From positions 86,762,890 through 86,826,889 of the forward strand of contig OY740774.1 in assembly GCA_963513935.1 (NCBI GenBank): 64,000 nucleotides of DNA. Reading direction: 5' to 3'. Below are positions 22,404 to 32,449 of this stretch, piece by piece. Within the stretch, counting starts at the first letter, position 1, and the number at the start of each line of letters is the position of its first letter. The notes beneath the pieces were generated by a model. It searched no databases. It saw only the letters and a program-made list of their open reading frames with translations, and was not told where the DNA came from. This DNA comes from Aphrophora alni (Eukaryota > Arthropoda > Insecta > Hemiptera > Aphrophoridae). A program made the translations under genes and the position numbers.

Positions 22404-22460
22404 TGTATGAAGATGTTTGTAATTTCTTTTAGATTGCTATTGTTTTATAAAATGTTTATA
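22404..22460 (+). pseudogene. Decayed copy of gene A C-terminus (copy 2), left arm
   Basis: A shorter and more degraded repeat of the same tail, reading CMKMFVISFRLLLFYKMF. It lies 35 bp after copy 1 and shares the spacing of hydrophobic residues with gene A 216-233. AATAAA at 22393-22398 lies between the two copies. Confidence 0.5.
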
Positions 22461-22556
22461 TCCTTTGTATCCAATTATGAATACAATATACAAAAATATT
22501 ATATAAACTACTTTGTAATTATTTGATTCCTTTATAATTAAACATAAGGTATTTGA

Positions 22557-22712
22557 AATAAGAAGCCTATAAGGAGGAACTATTTTAACGATACTTATTC
22601 TGACGATGGTTACGACTCAGGACTTACTGGAGAACGATCCGATCAAAGCGAAATTGAAGAGGAAGTTCATGTAGATGATGATGAAATTCAACAACTCTTT
22701 AATCGAATGTAA
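22557..22712 (+). pseudogene. Second copy of gene C acidic tail, left arm
   Basis: A 51-codon open stretch without ATG starts KKPIRRNYF and continues through DDGYDSGLTGE and SEIEEEV to LFNRM before TAA at 22710-22712. It matches the gene C tail (DDGYDSGHSEE, EEEV, ILNIM) over about 45 residues, including the segment beyond the gene C stop. AAGGTATTTG just upstream resembles a splice donor, but no acceptor is clear. It is either an exon-like remnant or a tandem paralogue. Confidence 0.65.
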
Positions 22713-23607
22713 ATCATTCACATAATGTAACGTATTACAAATACTATGTTTAAAGTAGATCATTTATTAAAAATGTGTTATCATTTTTTCTTGTTTTAAA
22801 CCTATTTAGATAAATAATAGAGTAATGCATATCATATAATTGAAGTATATGTATGACATTAACATTTTTAGCTACCGTATCGCCATTTTTCAATGTTGCC
22901 CAGGAAGCACCACGAGGAGGTGGTAACCATCACTTCCCACTTAACCTAACATGCATTAAATGTAGCTTGTACTAATAACTAAATACATTAAATTAAGAGT
23001 CTAATTCAATTAAAGTTTATTATAAAACATGTAAAAATAACTGTAAACTAATCTTAAATCATACAAACTTAAAACTAATGTTATACATCCAATCGCTAAA
23101 AACGATATATAAGTCTACAATAATATCTTAATAAAATATCACAATATACAGATTTTTAACATATATATTATTTACATACACATAACACTATTAAAACATA
23201 ACATAACTATGTACAGTTATCAAAAAATTAAAAACTTTAGACATTACTAAAACACATGGCATTGTTCTATTATAAAATATGTTATACGAAGAATTATTAC
23301 TAAAATTTGTTTTATAACTATGTATGCAGATATATATTTCAATATGATATAAACAGTATATTAATTTATAAAATGAAAATATTTAAACTAATTTATAACA
23401 GTAGCTAAATTTAAACATAATATACACTATAGACATTATAAAATTAACAAGTGATCAGAGACAAGAAATATGCCAGATCCTGTGTCAAATTAAAAAATTT
23501 TTCCTTAATTAATAGCTATTATGTTTCTAAAAATTAAACTATCGGTGTTAGCTGCCCTGTTTCACGGTTAATCCGTTATATGAAATTCACAAGAGCTCTC
23601 GCATTAC
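22713..23607. other. Left arm, inner non-coding stretch
   Basis: No gene recognised. A GC-richer patch at 22876-22975 stands out, containing GCCCAGGAAGCACC, GAGGAGGTGGTAACCATCAC and TTAACCTAACATGC. It resembles the 3' region of a LINE or SINE, but no tail or open frame confirms this. The rest is strongly AT-rich. Confidence 0.45.
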
Positions 23608-23760
23608 CGATAATTACCTGCACGCGCGCGTGTGTGTGTGTGTGTGTGTAAAGTTAAAATATTAACACATTTATTTGTACTATAACATTAGTATAAATGT
23701 GCTAATATTTTAACTTTACACACACACACGCGCGTGCAGGTAATTATCGGTAATGCGAGA
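23608..23760. repeat. Palindrome centre: alternating CG/TG tracts around a 20-bp loop
   Basis: The left side runs CACGCGCGCG then a long TG tract, and the right side runs a shorter CA tract then CGCGCGTG. Between them are 24-base arms (AAAGTTAAAATATTAACACA and on) differing at one base, and an unpaired stretch at about 23674-23693. Alternating purine-pyrimidine tracts of this kind can adopt Z-DNA, and the whole could extrude as a hairpin. The TG tract is 10 bp longer on the left. Confidence 0.8.
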
Positions 23761-24644
23761 GCTCTTGTGAATTTCATATAACGGATTAACCGTGAAACAG
23801 GGCAGCTAACACCGATAGTTTAATTTTTAGAAACATAATAGCTATTAATTAAGGAAAATTTTTTTAATTTGACACAGGATCTGGCATATTTCTTGTCTCT
23901 GATCACTTGTTAATTTTATAATGTCTATAGTGTATATTATGTTTAAATTTAGCTACTGTTATAAATTAGTTTAAATATTTTCATTTTATAAATTAATATA
24001 CTGTTTATATCATATTGAAATATATATCTGCATACATAGTTATAAAACAAATTTTAGTAATAATTCTTCGTATAACATATTTTATAATAGAACAATGCCA
24101 TGTGTTTTAGTAATGTCTAAAGTTTTTAATTTTTTGATAACTGTACATAGTTATGTTATGTTTTAATAGTGTTATGTGTATGTAAATAATATATATGTTA
24201 AAAATCTGTATATTGTGATATTTTATTAAGATATTATTGTAGACTTATATATCGTTTTTAGCGATTGGATGTATAACATTAGTTTTAAGTTTGTATGATT
24301 TAAGATTAGTTTACAGTTATTTTTACATGTTTTATAATAAACTTTAATTGAATTAGACTCTTAATTTAATGTATTTAGTTATTAGTACAAGCTACATTTA
24401 ATGCATGTTAGGTTAAGTGGGAAGTGATGGTTACCACCTCCTCGTGGTGCTTCCTGGGCAACATTGAAAAATGGCGATACGGTAGCTAAAAATGTTAATG
24501 TCATACATATACTTCAATTATATGATATGCATTACTCTATTATTTATCTAAATAGGTTTAAAACAAGAAAAAATGATAACACATTTTTAATAAATGATCT
24601 ACTTTAAACATAGTATTTGTAATACGTTACATTATGTGAATGAT
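23761..24644. other. Right arm, inner non-coding stretch
   Basis: Mirror of 22713-23596. Contains the GC-richer patch at 24382-24481. No gene recognised. Confidence 0.45.
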
Positions 24645-24800
24645 TTACATTCGATTAAAGAGTTGTTGAATTTCATCATCATCTACATGAACTTCCTCTT
24701 CAATTTCGCTTTGATCGGATCGTTCTCCAGTAAGTCCTGAGTCGTAACCATCGTCAGAATAAGTATCGTTAAAATAGTTCCTCCTTATAGGCTTCTTATT
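24645..24800 (-). pseudogene. Second copy of gene C acidic tail, right arm
   Basis: Mirror of 22557-22712: the same 51-codon open stretch without a start codon, containing DDGYDSGLTGE. Confidence 0.65.
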
Positions 24801-24896
24801 TCAAATACCTTATGTTTAATTATAAAGGAATCAAATAATTACAAAGTAGTTTATATAATATTTTTGTATATTGTATTCATAATTGGATACAAAGGA

Positions 24897-24953
24897 TATA
24901 AACATTTTATAAAACAATAGCAATCTAAAAGAAATTACAAACATCTTCATACA
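24897..24953 (-). pseudogene. Decayed copy of gene A C-terminus (copy 2), right arm
   Basis: Mirror of 22404-22460. Confidence 0.5.
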
Positions 24954-24987
24954 AATACTTTATTTAACATTTTTAAAATCAAATTTT

Positions 24988-25071
24988 TCAAAAAATACAT
25001 ACCGTAAATTCATTAATATCGTTATAAAACATTTGCAATCTAAAATAATTTATAAACATTTCCAAACATAT
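24988..25071 (-). pseudogene. Decayed copy of gene A C-terminus (copy 1), right arm
   Basis: Mirror of 22286-22369, with the same FINYFRLQMFYNDINEF reading. Confidence 0.7.
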
Positions 25072-25241
25072 TCTAAAATATGTTTTAAAATAAAAATATT
25101 AACACTTTCAAATAACTGAATTATTTAAACATAGTATGTGTGATGCATTATTTAATGAATGATCTCAAATAATAATAATAATAACAATGAAATTTACAAT
25201 AATGTTTTAAAATAATATTAATATATATATAAAATCATAAT

Positions 25242-25738
25242 TTACATAATGTTTAGTATTTGTTCAATATCATCTTCCATATTAACTTCTTCTTCACCTT
25301 AGTCGGAATGTTCCTCTGAGTGTCCTGAATCGTAACCATCATCATCGTTGTAAGCCATTAATTGATCATCTCCATGCAGAAGTCTTCTTAACAAGGAATG
25401 GTGACGTATGCTACTTAAAGCTGTCACCCTCTGTATACCACCGTCAAAACTAGTTTCAATGTATATTTGCCATACATTTTCTCGATGGCACGGAAACGTG
25501 ATTACAAATTTTAATTTAACTCTCACATCAAATCGATCAATAATTATTTTATGGTTTGAGCCGTTTACTAATACAATTACAGTTAACACTTTCCGTGAAG
25601 TTTATATTTTATAATTTCTATTTCATCAACTAAAGAATTGAGATCGGAACCTAGTTGAAAAACCAACTTTCCTGTAACACACCTTTTAAATAAAATGTCG
25701 TTGTCCCTTAGCGGCAGGAGGAAGATGTGAGACACCAT
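25242..25738 (-). pseudogene. Gene C: unknown element protein with frameshift and stop, right arm
   Basis: Mirror of 21619-22115, with start ATG at 25736-25738. The frameshift in the first third and the TAA before the acidic tail are both present. The lesions therefore predate the duplication of the arms, or have been homogenised by gene conversion, or are not lesions but recoding sites. Nothing in the arm distinguishes these. Confidence 0.6.
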
Positions 25739-26041
25739 TCTGAGTATTACCTTACCGTATTATCTTAGAACATTAAACTATATACTGTTTGATTATCAAA
25801 CAATTAACTTTTAGTGTAAAGTTCAGATTAATATTTACTTTGACACATGTATAAAAATCATGTAGATGTGACTAACATTTTGTTTGTAAACTTCATATTG
25901 GTATTTACTTGTGGGCAAAAGTCGTTTAAATAACTATTTATTGTAACAAAGAGTAGGGGGTAAACCTTTATAAACGATGTAAGGAATTAGAATTTTATTA
26001 TTTTGCTTGTGGTTATATAGAGGTTCAGTGAGTTTTTTAGA
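25739..26041. promoter_or_regulatory. Divergent control region between genes C and B, right arm
   Basis: Mirror of 21316-21618. Read toward gene B it shows TTATTATT at 25995-26002 and TCAGT at 26025-26029, about 30 bp apart, then ATG at 26042. Confidence 0.5.
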
Positions 26042-26392
26042 ATGGCTGGTTTAGAAGAATGGTGGAAGGAGGATGAAAGTTTGTTTGAGGAGTTGGTTGG
26101 GATGGACGAGTGGTGGTTGTCGTGGAGTGATGACGATGTAATAGATTTGACAGAAGAGGAGGAGGAAGAAAATTTTGGAGGTGAGGGGGGTAATGAAGAA
26201 GAAGAAGAAGAAGAAGTAGTAGTAGAAGAATACGATGAAGTAATTCCGTATTCAAGCGGGGACGAAAGTGTAACAGAGGGAGCCGATTCAATGACATTAT
26301 TTTTATATAACTATTATTTAAAAAGAAACATAGAAAATAATTGTGAAGAAGAAAATGACGAGCCGCCTAATAAACGGCAAAGACATTTTTAA
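26042..26392 (+). CDS. Gene B: acidic 116-aa protein with SUMO-interaction-like motif, right arm
   Basis: Identical in translation to the left-arm copy at 20965-21315. It is the only gene in the cassette with no internal lesion in either arm. The start ATG (context AGAATGG) follows a plausible TATA-like/TCAGT promoter by 13 bp. No canonical AATAAA was seen after its stop. Confidence 0.65.
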   Translation: MAGLEEWWKEDESLFEELVGMDEWWLSWSDDDVIDLTEEEEEENFGGEGGNEEEEEEEVVVEEYDEVIPYSSGDESVTEGADSMTLFLYNYYLKRNIENNCEEENDEPPNKRQRHF

Positions 26393-26677
26393 TATGTTGT
26401 ATATATTCTTGTTTAAATAGTTTTATTGTATAATCTGTTATATATTTTGTTATTATTGTATTTGTGTGTGTGGGGGGGGTGTGTGTGTGTGTATATATAT
26501 TTATTTGATAATTATAAGAATTGAACTCTGTATAAGACTTCATTATTTCATTCTCCTTATTTTAATACAGGCTTTTAAATAATAATAACAGTGAAATTTA
26601 TAATAATATTTTATTGAAAAATAATACTTAATGGTACATAGTATGTATACAAAGGTTTTACATGTTGGAAACAATAA
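26393..26677. other. Convergent gap between genes B and A, right arm
   Basis: Mirror of 20680-20964, with a TG/G/TG microsatellite near 26464-26493 and the gene A polyadenylation signal (minus strand) at 26610-26615. Confidence 0.6.
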
Positions 26678-27391
26678 TTATATACATTCATTGATATCTT
26701 TATAAAACAAGTGTAATCTTAAATAATTTACAAAAGTATCTAAACACGTTATTTTAATTTCAGATAAAATCAAGTCTTTATTATTTGTTTCACATTTTAT
26801 AACATTTATGTCTAATTCATCCAAACATTTCACTAAATAAGTTTTAACAATAGAATCTTCTTTTACTACATCTGCTGGTACATTTGTTAATAAGTTATTC
26901 ACTACAATATTTTTAACATCTTGAAAACAGTTGAACACATTTGATGACATCAGAGTACAAAAGTTGAAGTAGTTTGAAACGCATTGTGACATCTGTAACA
27001 ATCCTTTCCATGTAGGTTCCTGAATAATGAGTGTATCTGGTAGATAAAGCTGAGGTTGAATACAGATTAGTTCACGAATTAAAATAGATTTTTTACCGTA
27101 CATCATTTGAAACACAACTTGATGCTTATCCAAATCAAAATTTTCATAACTTTGTTTTTTACACATGAAAAAATTGGAAATTAATTCAGATTTTTGTAGT
27201 AAAATATTCCATTCAGAAATACTTAGTGAAACTCCACTTTTTGAATCTGATTTACGTAATTGCAATCTTGGTTCAAACATATTTTCAATATCCAAACCAA
27301 TTATAGCTACTTTCCTTTGACTTTTATTAAGAGAATACCACGTATTCAAAAGTAGCACAGGCAGAGTTCTATTAACGATTTTCTTTTCCAT
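26678..27391 (-). CDS. Gene A: unknown 237-aa element protein, right arm
   Basis: Identical in translation to 19966-20679, including the GVSLSISEWN block (53-62) and the FVNYLRLHLFYKDINE tail. The upstream ATG at 27494-27496 and the in-frame TAA at codon 13 (27458-27460) are also shared. Confidence 0.7.
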   Translation of the reverse strand: MEKKIVNRTLPVLLLNTWYSLNKSQRKVAIIGLDIENMFEPRLQLRKSDSKSGVSLSISEWNILLQKSELISNFFMCKKQSYENFDLDKHQVVFQMMYGKKSILIRELICIQPQLYLPDTLIIQEPTWKGLLQMSQCVSNYFNFCTLMSSNVFNCFQDVKNIVVNNLLTNVPADVVKEDSIVKTYLVKCLDELDINVIKCETNNKDLILSEIKITCLDTFVNYLRLHLFYKDINECI

Positions 27392-27495
27392 ATTTTGGTC
27401 TAATTTGTCTGTTTTTTCCGGAATTAAATTAGTTTTAAAGTTGATTTTCTTATTCCTTTAGTATGGTGTACGTCTCTTGCTGGGTTTGACATCCA

Positions 27496-27570
27496 TGTTA
27501 CTTAAGAACTGATTAATAACCCTTGGCGAATTGTTTTTTATAGCTTGGTTAGATACTATTGCGCATGCGC
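27496..27570 (-). promoter_or_regulatory. Compact core promoter of gene A, right arm
   Basis: Mirror of the left-arm promoter: GCGCATGCGC at 27561-27570, TATAAA at 27537-27542 and TCAGTT at 27507-27512, read on the minus strand. Confidence 0.7.
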
Positions 27571-27576
27571 TCACTC

Positions 27577-30413
27577 TAATCTCTGACCATAGGATTGAAA
27601 GGAACATGGATCTGACCGAGTAAGACGTAAGAGAGGGATTTTTTACTAAATGGTCCATTAACAAGGAATATATTCAGATTGAGTTACTCGAAATTGCCAA
27701 AACATAGTAAATATAATTGAGCTTCTCAGAGATATATATTATTTTTCATTAATGGACATCGCCGTTTCACAATCTAAAATTAACATTTAAATCTTATAAT
27801 TAATTATGATTAATAAGGTTATTTATATTATGTTTTAGTTAATTAGTGTTATTGTAGGCTTATTTTAAAGAATGAGGCGTTTCAATGAATCTTTATTTGT
27901 GAAATCGTTGCTGCAAATTTGTAAATAATAACAAATGAGGATGTGAGTGGTTCTGGAAAACGTACATTGATTATGGTTTGTGATGTTAAATTTTTAGTAG
28001 CTACTTGTAATGAAATTACTTATCTCCATATTTTACATATTACCATATTTTACTCTCATCGTCAACAAACACATTTTAAACGTTTTATTTTTATGTATAT
28101 ATTTACCATTTATTACATCTCAGTGAATCTTCGTGACAGAATTTTTATATTTCACTTTAAGCAATATAGAACAGTAGAAACGTTTTAGTGTCAAACATAT
28201 TGGCACGTAAAACAATACTTCTTTTTATTATTACCTAAATTTGAAAGACAAATGTTTTAAGTTTATTATTAAAACCAAAACCTCTAAACATGTAATTATA
28301 TTTTTTAAAGTATAGGCGTTGAATATTCTAATGTGTTTACGTTTCCCATCAATAACACACGAAGACAATCATTTCATATAACTATTATGAAACTATATAC
28401 GCATTTTAAATAATCTTTGTAAATTTTCAATCAAAATGTGTATATAATGTAGGAATATAAGTAAATATTGTTCATAAGCTTTTTTCTCCAAGCCATATGT
28501 AAATCGAAGAAATAACTATATATATATAAGAGTTAAAAAACCAATATTTATTATAAATAAACCATTTAAAATATTTTCTATTGACATTTATTTCAAAAAT
28601 ATTAAACATTTTACTGTTGATTATACTTTCAGTAATATTTTAGAAAAATAGTGATAATACAAACCAAACCAGCAAGAATCTAAACTAATAATAATTGAAG
28701 ATGTTATGTAAGCAAAGTTAGTATCTCATCTAATGGTAAAATAGAAAGTTAACTATACTAATAATTAGAGAAGTAGAAGGAATAATTATTAGTCTAATGG
28801 TTACAAGTAGTACCAGAAGTTCTCTTACAAGTTTAACTCGATTAACTTCTGTTTAATAACATTGTATCAGTCAATGTTTATCCATCACAATAGTTTAGTT
28901 ACCTACTATAGGACACCACCTCTATTATGCCTCCAGATAGAGATAAATATTTGTTTCTGCAAATGCAGATTATAAAACGGTTGTGTGATAAAACACACAT
29001 GGTATACAATTTTGTGATTGCAAAATAATGTTTTTTTTTTTTTTTTTTTCTTTAATAAAAGAAGTAATCTGTCAAGGTGATGTCCTGATTTCACTCTACT
29101 TTTTAGTCTTACACTGGAAATAGATGTTTGTAACATAAAAAGTCAAAAATGCAAGTAAGAAATTTTTCGACATTTTGCTTACACGGATATTTTTTGAGAG
29201 CCAGTTGCTCTCTCATGTTGAAAGATGATTTCTGCAGCATGACGAAATAGCGATAAAAGTTTGTTTTTGAAGCTGGTTTTTAAAATGTAGTTATATATTT
29301 TCATCTCTTCTTTGAATGACAAAGATACATAACATAAAAACTATTTATGTTAATTATTTAGGTGTTATTTGTGCTGGACAATACTTATTGTTTTCAAGAA
29401 AGTATGAGAACAAATGCATCGCCATGACATTATTGAATCATAAAATCTTATAATTATAACGAATAAATAAAATTGAGCCTAATGTGTAAGAAGTTTTCAT
29501 ATAAATAAAACTAAACTTAAACACAATTTATCACAAATACGTTAATAAAATCGAAGAGTAAGTTTTATTTTAATCATTAATTGAGAAATTTCATTAGGTT
29601 AGATTAATTCAATGTTGCTCACTATTGTTAGTAACAGATGATTATTTTATGATTTACCTCTACATTTGCGTACTCTATGAATAAGGTTTAATATTAGTTA
29701 AATAAATAAACTGTAAGAGAAGATAATAGGCAATTGTGTTCCGCGTGGCGCCATGTACCGCAGCTTGACTGGGATTTATTTTTCTACTTGTCAGTCAATA
29801 AAGTGGAAAAAAGTGAATTTTTTGTGCTACGACCCTCATATTCCTGGCACAATCCCACGAGATTATTATTTTATTTTATTTTACCTGTTTAACTATATAA
29901 TTTCTTCCAAACCTAATGAAAATTCAACTAACACTTTCAGTTTAAAAATAAAACATAAAAAATAATAGTTTAATATAATTGTATTAATAAATAGATATTT
30001 TATAAATTAAAGGTACGTGACAAGTAGAAGTGTAATATATATATATATATATATATAGGCTTATATATATCCAACTAGAAATATAATGATCATACTCAAT
30101 GCATAGCAATCTGTACTAGAAACAATTTCATATTTAACAACGTTGATACATTTATTATTTCAATGTTTTATGATATTTCAACGTCTACAAATAAATTATA
30201 AATGTAACAGTATATTATTATTTAATTTATTGAACGCTGTATTAAAAAAAGAATTATCTCCGCATTAGCTCGTTTAAGAACACTTGCATTTATTAACACT
30301 ACACTGAACATAAATATAAATAATATATATATATAGAGAAATTTAAAAAAATTATGATATTTTAATTATTGACTAATTAGATATCAATCAATAACATTCA
30401 ATAAACATTGAGA
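27577..30413. other. Right arm, outer non-coding stretch
   Basis: Mirror of the 2.8-kb outer stretch of the left arm. A TA tract near 30.04-30.06 kb is 2 bp longer than its partner. Short open frames at 27943-28188 and 29753-29965 (plus) mirror those in the left arm and show no domain. Confidence 0.5.
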
Positions 30414-30923
30414 AGCCCTCTGACCACAACATTTTATTTACATCAACTTTGTACTCGTAATTTGTTATCAATATTTACATACACTAACTTGTAGTCTCTC
30501 ATCTCTGATAACACTATATATATTTTATAATTTTAAAACGGACGTCAAACCCAAACTGCCCCTAAACTAATGGTGGACAAAGATTGCCCCCCCCCCTGAC
30601 CACAACATTTTATTTACATCAACTTTGTACTCGTTATTTGTTATCAATATTTACATACACTAACTTGTAGTCTCTCATCTCTTATCTTTGTTTACACTAT
30701 GGCCAAACTGCCCCTAAACTAATGGTGGACTCTGACAAAGATTGCCCCCCTGACCACAACATTTTATTTACTTTAATAACTAATTATCAATATTCTTTAT
30801 TTACACACATTAACTCTGTACTCGTTATCTCTTATCTTTGTTTACACTATGGCGCCAACCTTATCTTTGTTTACTTAATACCATCAAATACGATCTCAAA
30901 GTTGTGTATCTCTTATCTTTGAA
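30414..30923 (-). repeat. Subterminal tandem repeats, right arm
   Basis: Mirror of 16436-16945, including the 10-base C run and four CTTATCTTT motifs. Confidence 0.75.
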
Positions 30924-30973
30924 CTTTGGACCTGACCTTTGACCGTCTAGCCATACTGCCCTTACTTACTACT

Positions 30974-30979
30974 AATGAA
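30974..30979. repeat. 6-bp target site duplication, right copy (AATGAA)
   Basis: Direct copy of 16380-16385, immediately after the last base of the palindrome (T at 30973). Confidence 0.85.
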
Positions 30980-31063
30980 GTTGCTATATAATTCTTCTTT
31001 TTAATTAATATTTAGTTTATTCTAAAAGTCACACGTTGGTGAGCCAAATATAATAATTTAAGA
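30980..31063. repeat. Tandem repeat unit 2, right part, and start of unit 3
   Basis: The interrupted unit resumes at 30980 and ends at 31027. A third unit starts GTCACACGTTGGTGAGCCAA at 31028. The similarity to unit 1 (16274-16352) is clear at both ends and AT-rich in the middle. Confidence 0.65.
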
Positions 31064-32449
31064 TGTTATCAATTATTTTATTACTGCTCTACTTCTACTA
31101 AAGGGACTTTCTATAATTATTGTACTCATAGACAAACAACGGTTATTTGGGTAAAACAAACTCTTTCTTTTAATTTTTTAAAAGAATAAAATTACTACAT
31201 CAATAAACATATACATGAAATTAATACTTACTTATCTAAAGAAACCATTTACTCTTCATTCATTCCTTAACATTAATTTATTTATCATAGACAATTTTAA
31301 AATTACAAAATTTACTTTATTTTAGCTCTTGTTAAAATCTTCAAATTATCAGTTCCTTTTAATTTATTATATTTCTTTACAAATTTTATTTAATACTTTA
31401 ATTTATTATTAACATTGATCATCTTTTTTATTAATCTCGGCTAGCTCAGTTTTTTACAATTAATTTAAAAACAACAAAATCTCTTTATCTCGGGTCTTGG
31501 GTTTTTTGAATGGCTCAATTGAAAGTGAAATCAATTCTAAGTGAATTTAATAATTAACAATTGGGTTTGTACTTATCAATTTTGTTGGTCCTTCTGCTCG
31601 GTCGGTTAGCACTATACACTACACATGATTTTAATTTACTTTTTTATTAAACAAAAAACAAAACACCACACTGCTTAAACACTTTTCGTTGGTAATTAAC
31701 GCTGTCTCTCCTTCCCTGATGCCGTTCCAAAATAGGCCTCTCCTTCCCTGAGGTCGTCCCAAAATCTGTCTTTCCTTCCCTGTAGTTGTTCGAAAATTAC
31801 AGCGCCTGTTCTACGATGATTGGTCTCCTTTACCTCTGGTGAATTTAAACTCCTTTTCCTGATCTGTCTTTTTATTAAGAACTCCACAAACTCCAAATCT
31901 AACTTCCTATTCTAATTCAAACTTCCTTTACTTCAATTCTACTTTAATTTAAACTTATCAAAAACTTTTCAATATAAAGAGACTTCTTGTCCCTTACTCG
32001 CTGTAAAAAAACTATTCTTTTGTACACAGCGCACTCTAGCTGTGTACGCGACCTTACGTCTCGGCGACCCTAGTAAGACTCCCCTCGTTTCCCCTCAACA
32101 AACTATTTTCTAATACTCCTTCTCTAAAACACTGGTTTTCGCGCCCTGTTCGCTGATTTGTGGATTTTTACCAACTTTCTCTGCATACGAACTTTCGCGA
32201 TTCCTACTGGTTGTTTTTGAATTTCGCCGTTGTGTTTTTTAAGTTTGAAGCGTCTCCGATTGGCCGACCTACTTTCACCTTGCGTTTTTTGTGTTTTTCT
32301 AAAATACCGTTATGATGCTGCTTTCCCTTGATCTCTCTTTTTTTTTTTTTTTTTAGTAAAAACTCTGCTACCCCAAGAATTCCGTTATTGTACACGTGTT
32401 GGCTTCAAGGTTCTTGAAATCCTAGTGCTATTGTAACCTACCACGTACA
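31064..32449 (-). mobile_element. Candidate solo or partial LTR, minus strand
   Basis: On the minus strand the segment starts TGTACGTGG and ends TTGATAACA, giving 5'-TG...CA-3' ends about 1.39 kb apart. It is followed after 14 bases by a primer-site-like TTTGGCTCACCAACGTGTG. A CpG-richer centre with TTTATATT would suit a promoter. Internally it carries three 32-bp tandem units. The internal region of the element would extend left, into the repeat array that the palindrome interrupts. No second LTR or coding sequence was found, so the boundaries are uncertain. Confidence 0.4.
31707..31802. repeat. Three 32-bp tandem repeat units
   Basis: Units at 31707-31738, 31739-31770 and 31771-31802 share TCTCCTTCCCTGA, then GTYGTYCCAAAAT. 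They lie inside the candidate LTR. The open frame on the minus strand across them (31696-31896) is a by-product of the repeat. Confidence 0.75.

Larger units (their letters stand above)
16386..23673 (+). repeat. Left arm of the palindrome (terminal inverted repeat)
   Basis: 7,288 bp. From the outer end inward it holds subterminal tandem repeats (16436-16945), about 2.8 kb without a recognisable gene (16946-19780), gene A (+), gene B (-), gene C (+), decayed tails of A and C (22286-22712), a GC-richer patch (22876-22975) and non-coding DNA to the loop. Its length differs from the right arm by 8 bp because of two microsatellite length changes. Confidence 0.9.
16386..30973. mobile_element. 14.6-kb palindromic mobile element with 7.28-kb inverted arms
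   Basis: The left arm (16386-23673) and right arm (23694-30973) are inverted copies around a 20-bp loop. Every long open frame in one arm has an identical translation in the other. Differences I could see are a 10-bp difference in a TG tract beside the loop, a 2-bp difference in a TA tract (17.3/30.05 kb), A/T at 23498/23859 and A versus G at 23665/23702. The ends read 5'-AGTAGTAAGTAAGGGC, and AATGAA flanks the whole. Three genes, decayed duplicates of two of them and subterminal repeats lie in each arm. No polymerase, integrase, transposase or capsid gene was recognised. The 6-bp duplication and 5'-AG end match what is reported for Maverick/Polinton elements (from memory). Class membership is otherwise unproven. 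Confidence 0.85.
23694..30973 (-). repeat. Right arm of the palindrome (terminal inverted repeat)
   Basis: 7,280 bp, the inverted copy of the left arm. Between the centre and the TA tract at about 30.05 kb, coordinates mirror as 47357 minus the left-arm position. Outside that tract the sum is 47359. Confidence 0.9.

Noticed and set aside
29753..29965. 70-codon plus-strand frame in the right arm
   Set aside because: It starts well (ATG), but its content is low-complexity past the middle, contains a run of AT-rich codons and has no supporting promoter or relative.
16386..30973. The palindrome as an assembly or library fold-back artefact
   Set aside because: An artefact would not create a direct 6-bp duplication at both outer ends or resume the interrupted tandem unit on the far side. 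The arms also differ at two microsatellites and at least two single bases. Long-read confirmation is still desirable.
16386..30973. Calling the element a Maverick/Polinton outright
   Set aside because: No protein-primed polymerase, integrase, protease, ATPase or capsid gene was recognised in either arm. Only the target duplication length, the AG ends and the fold-back layout point that way.
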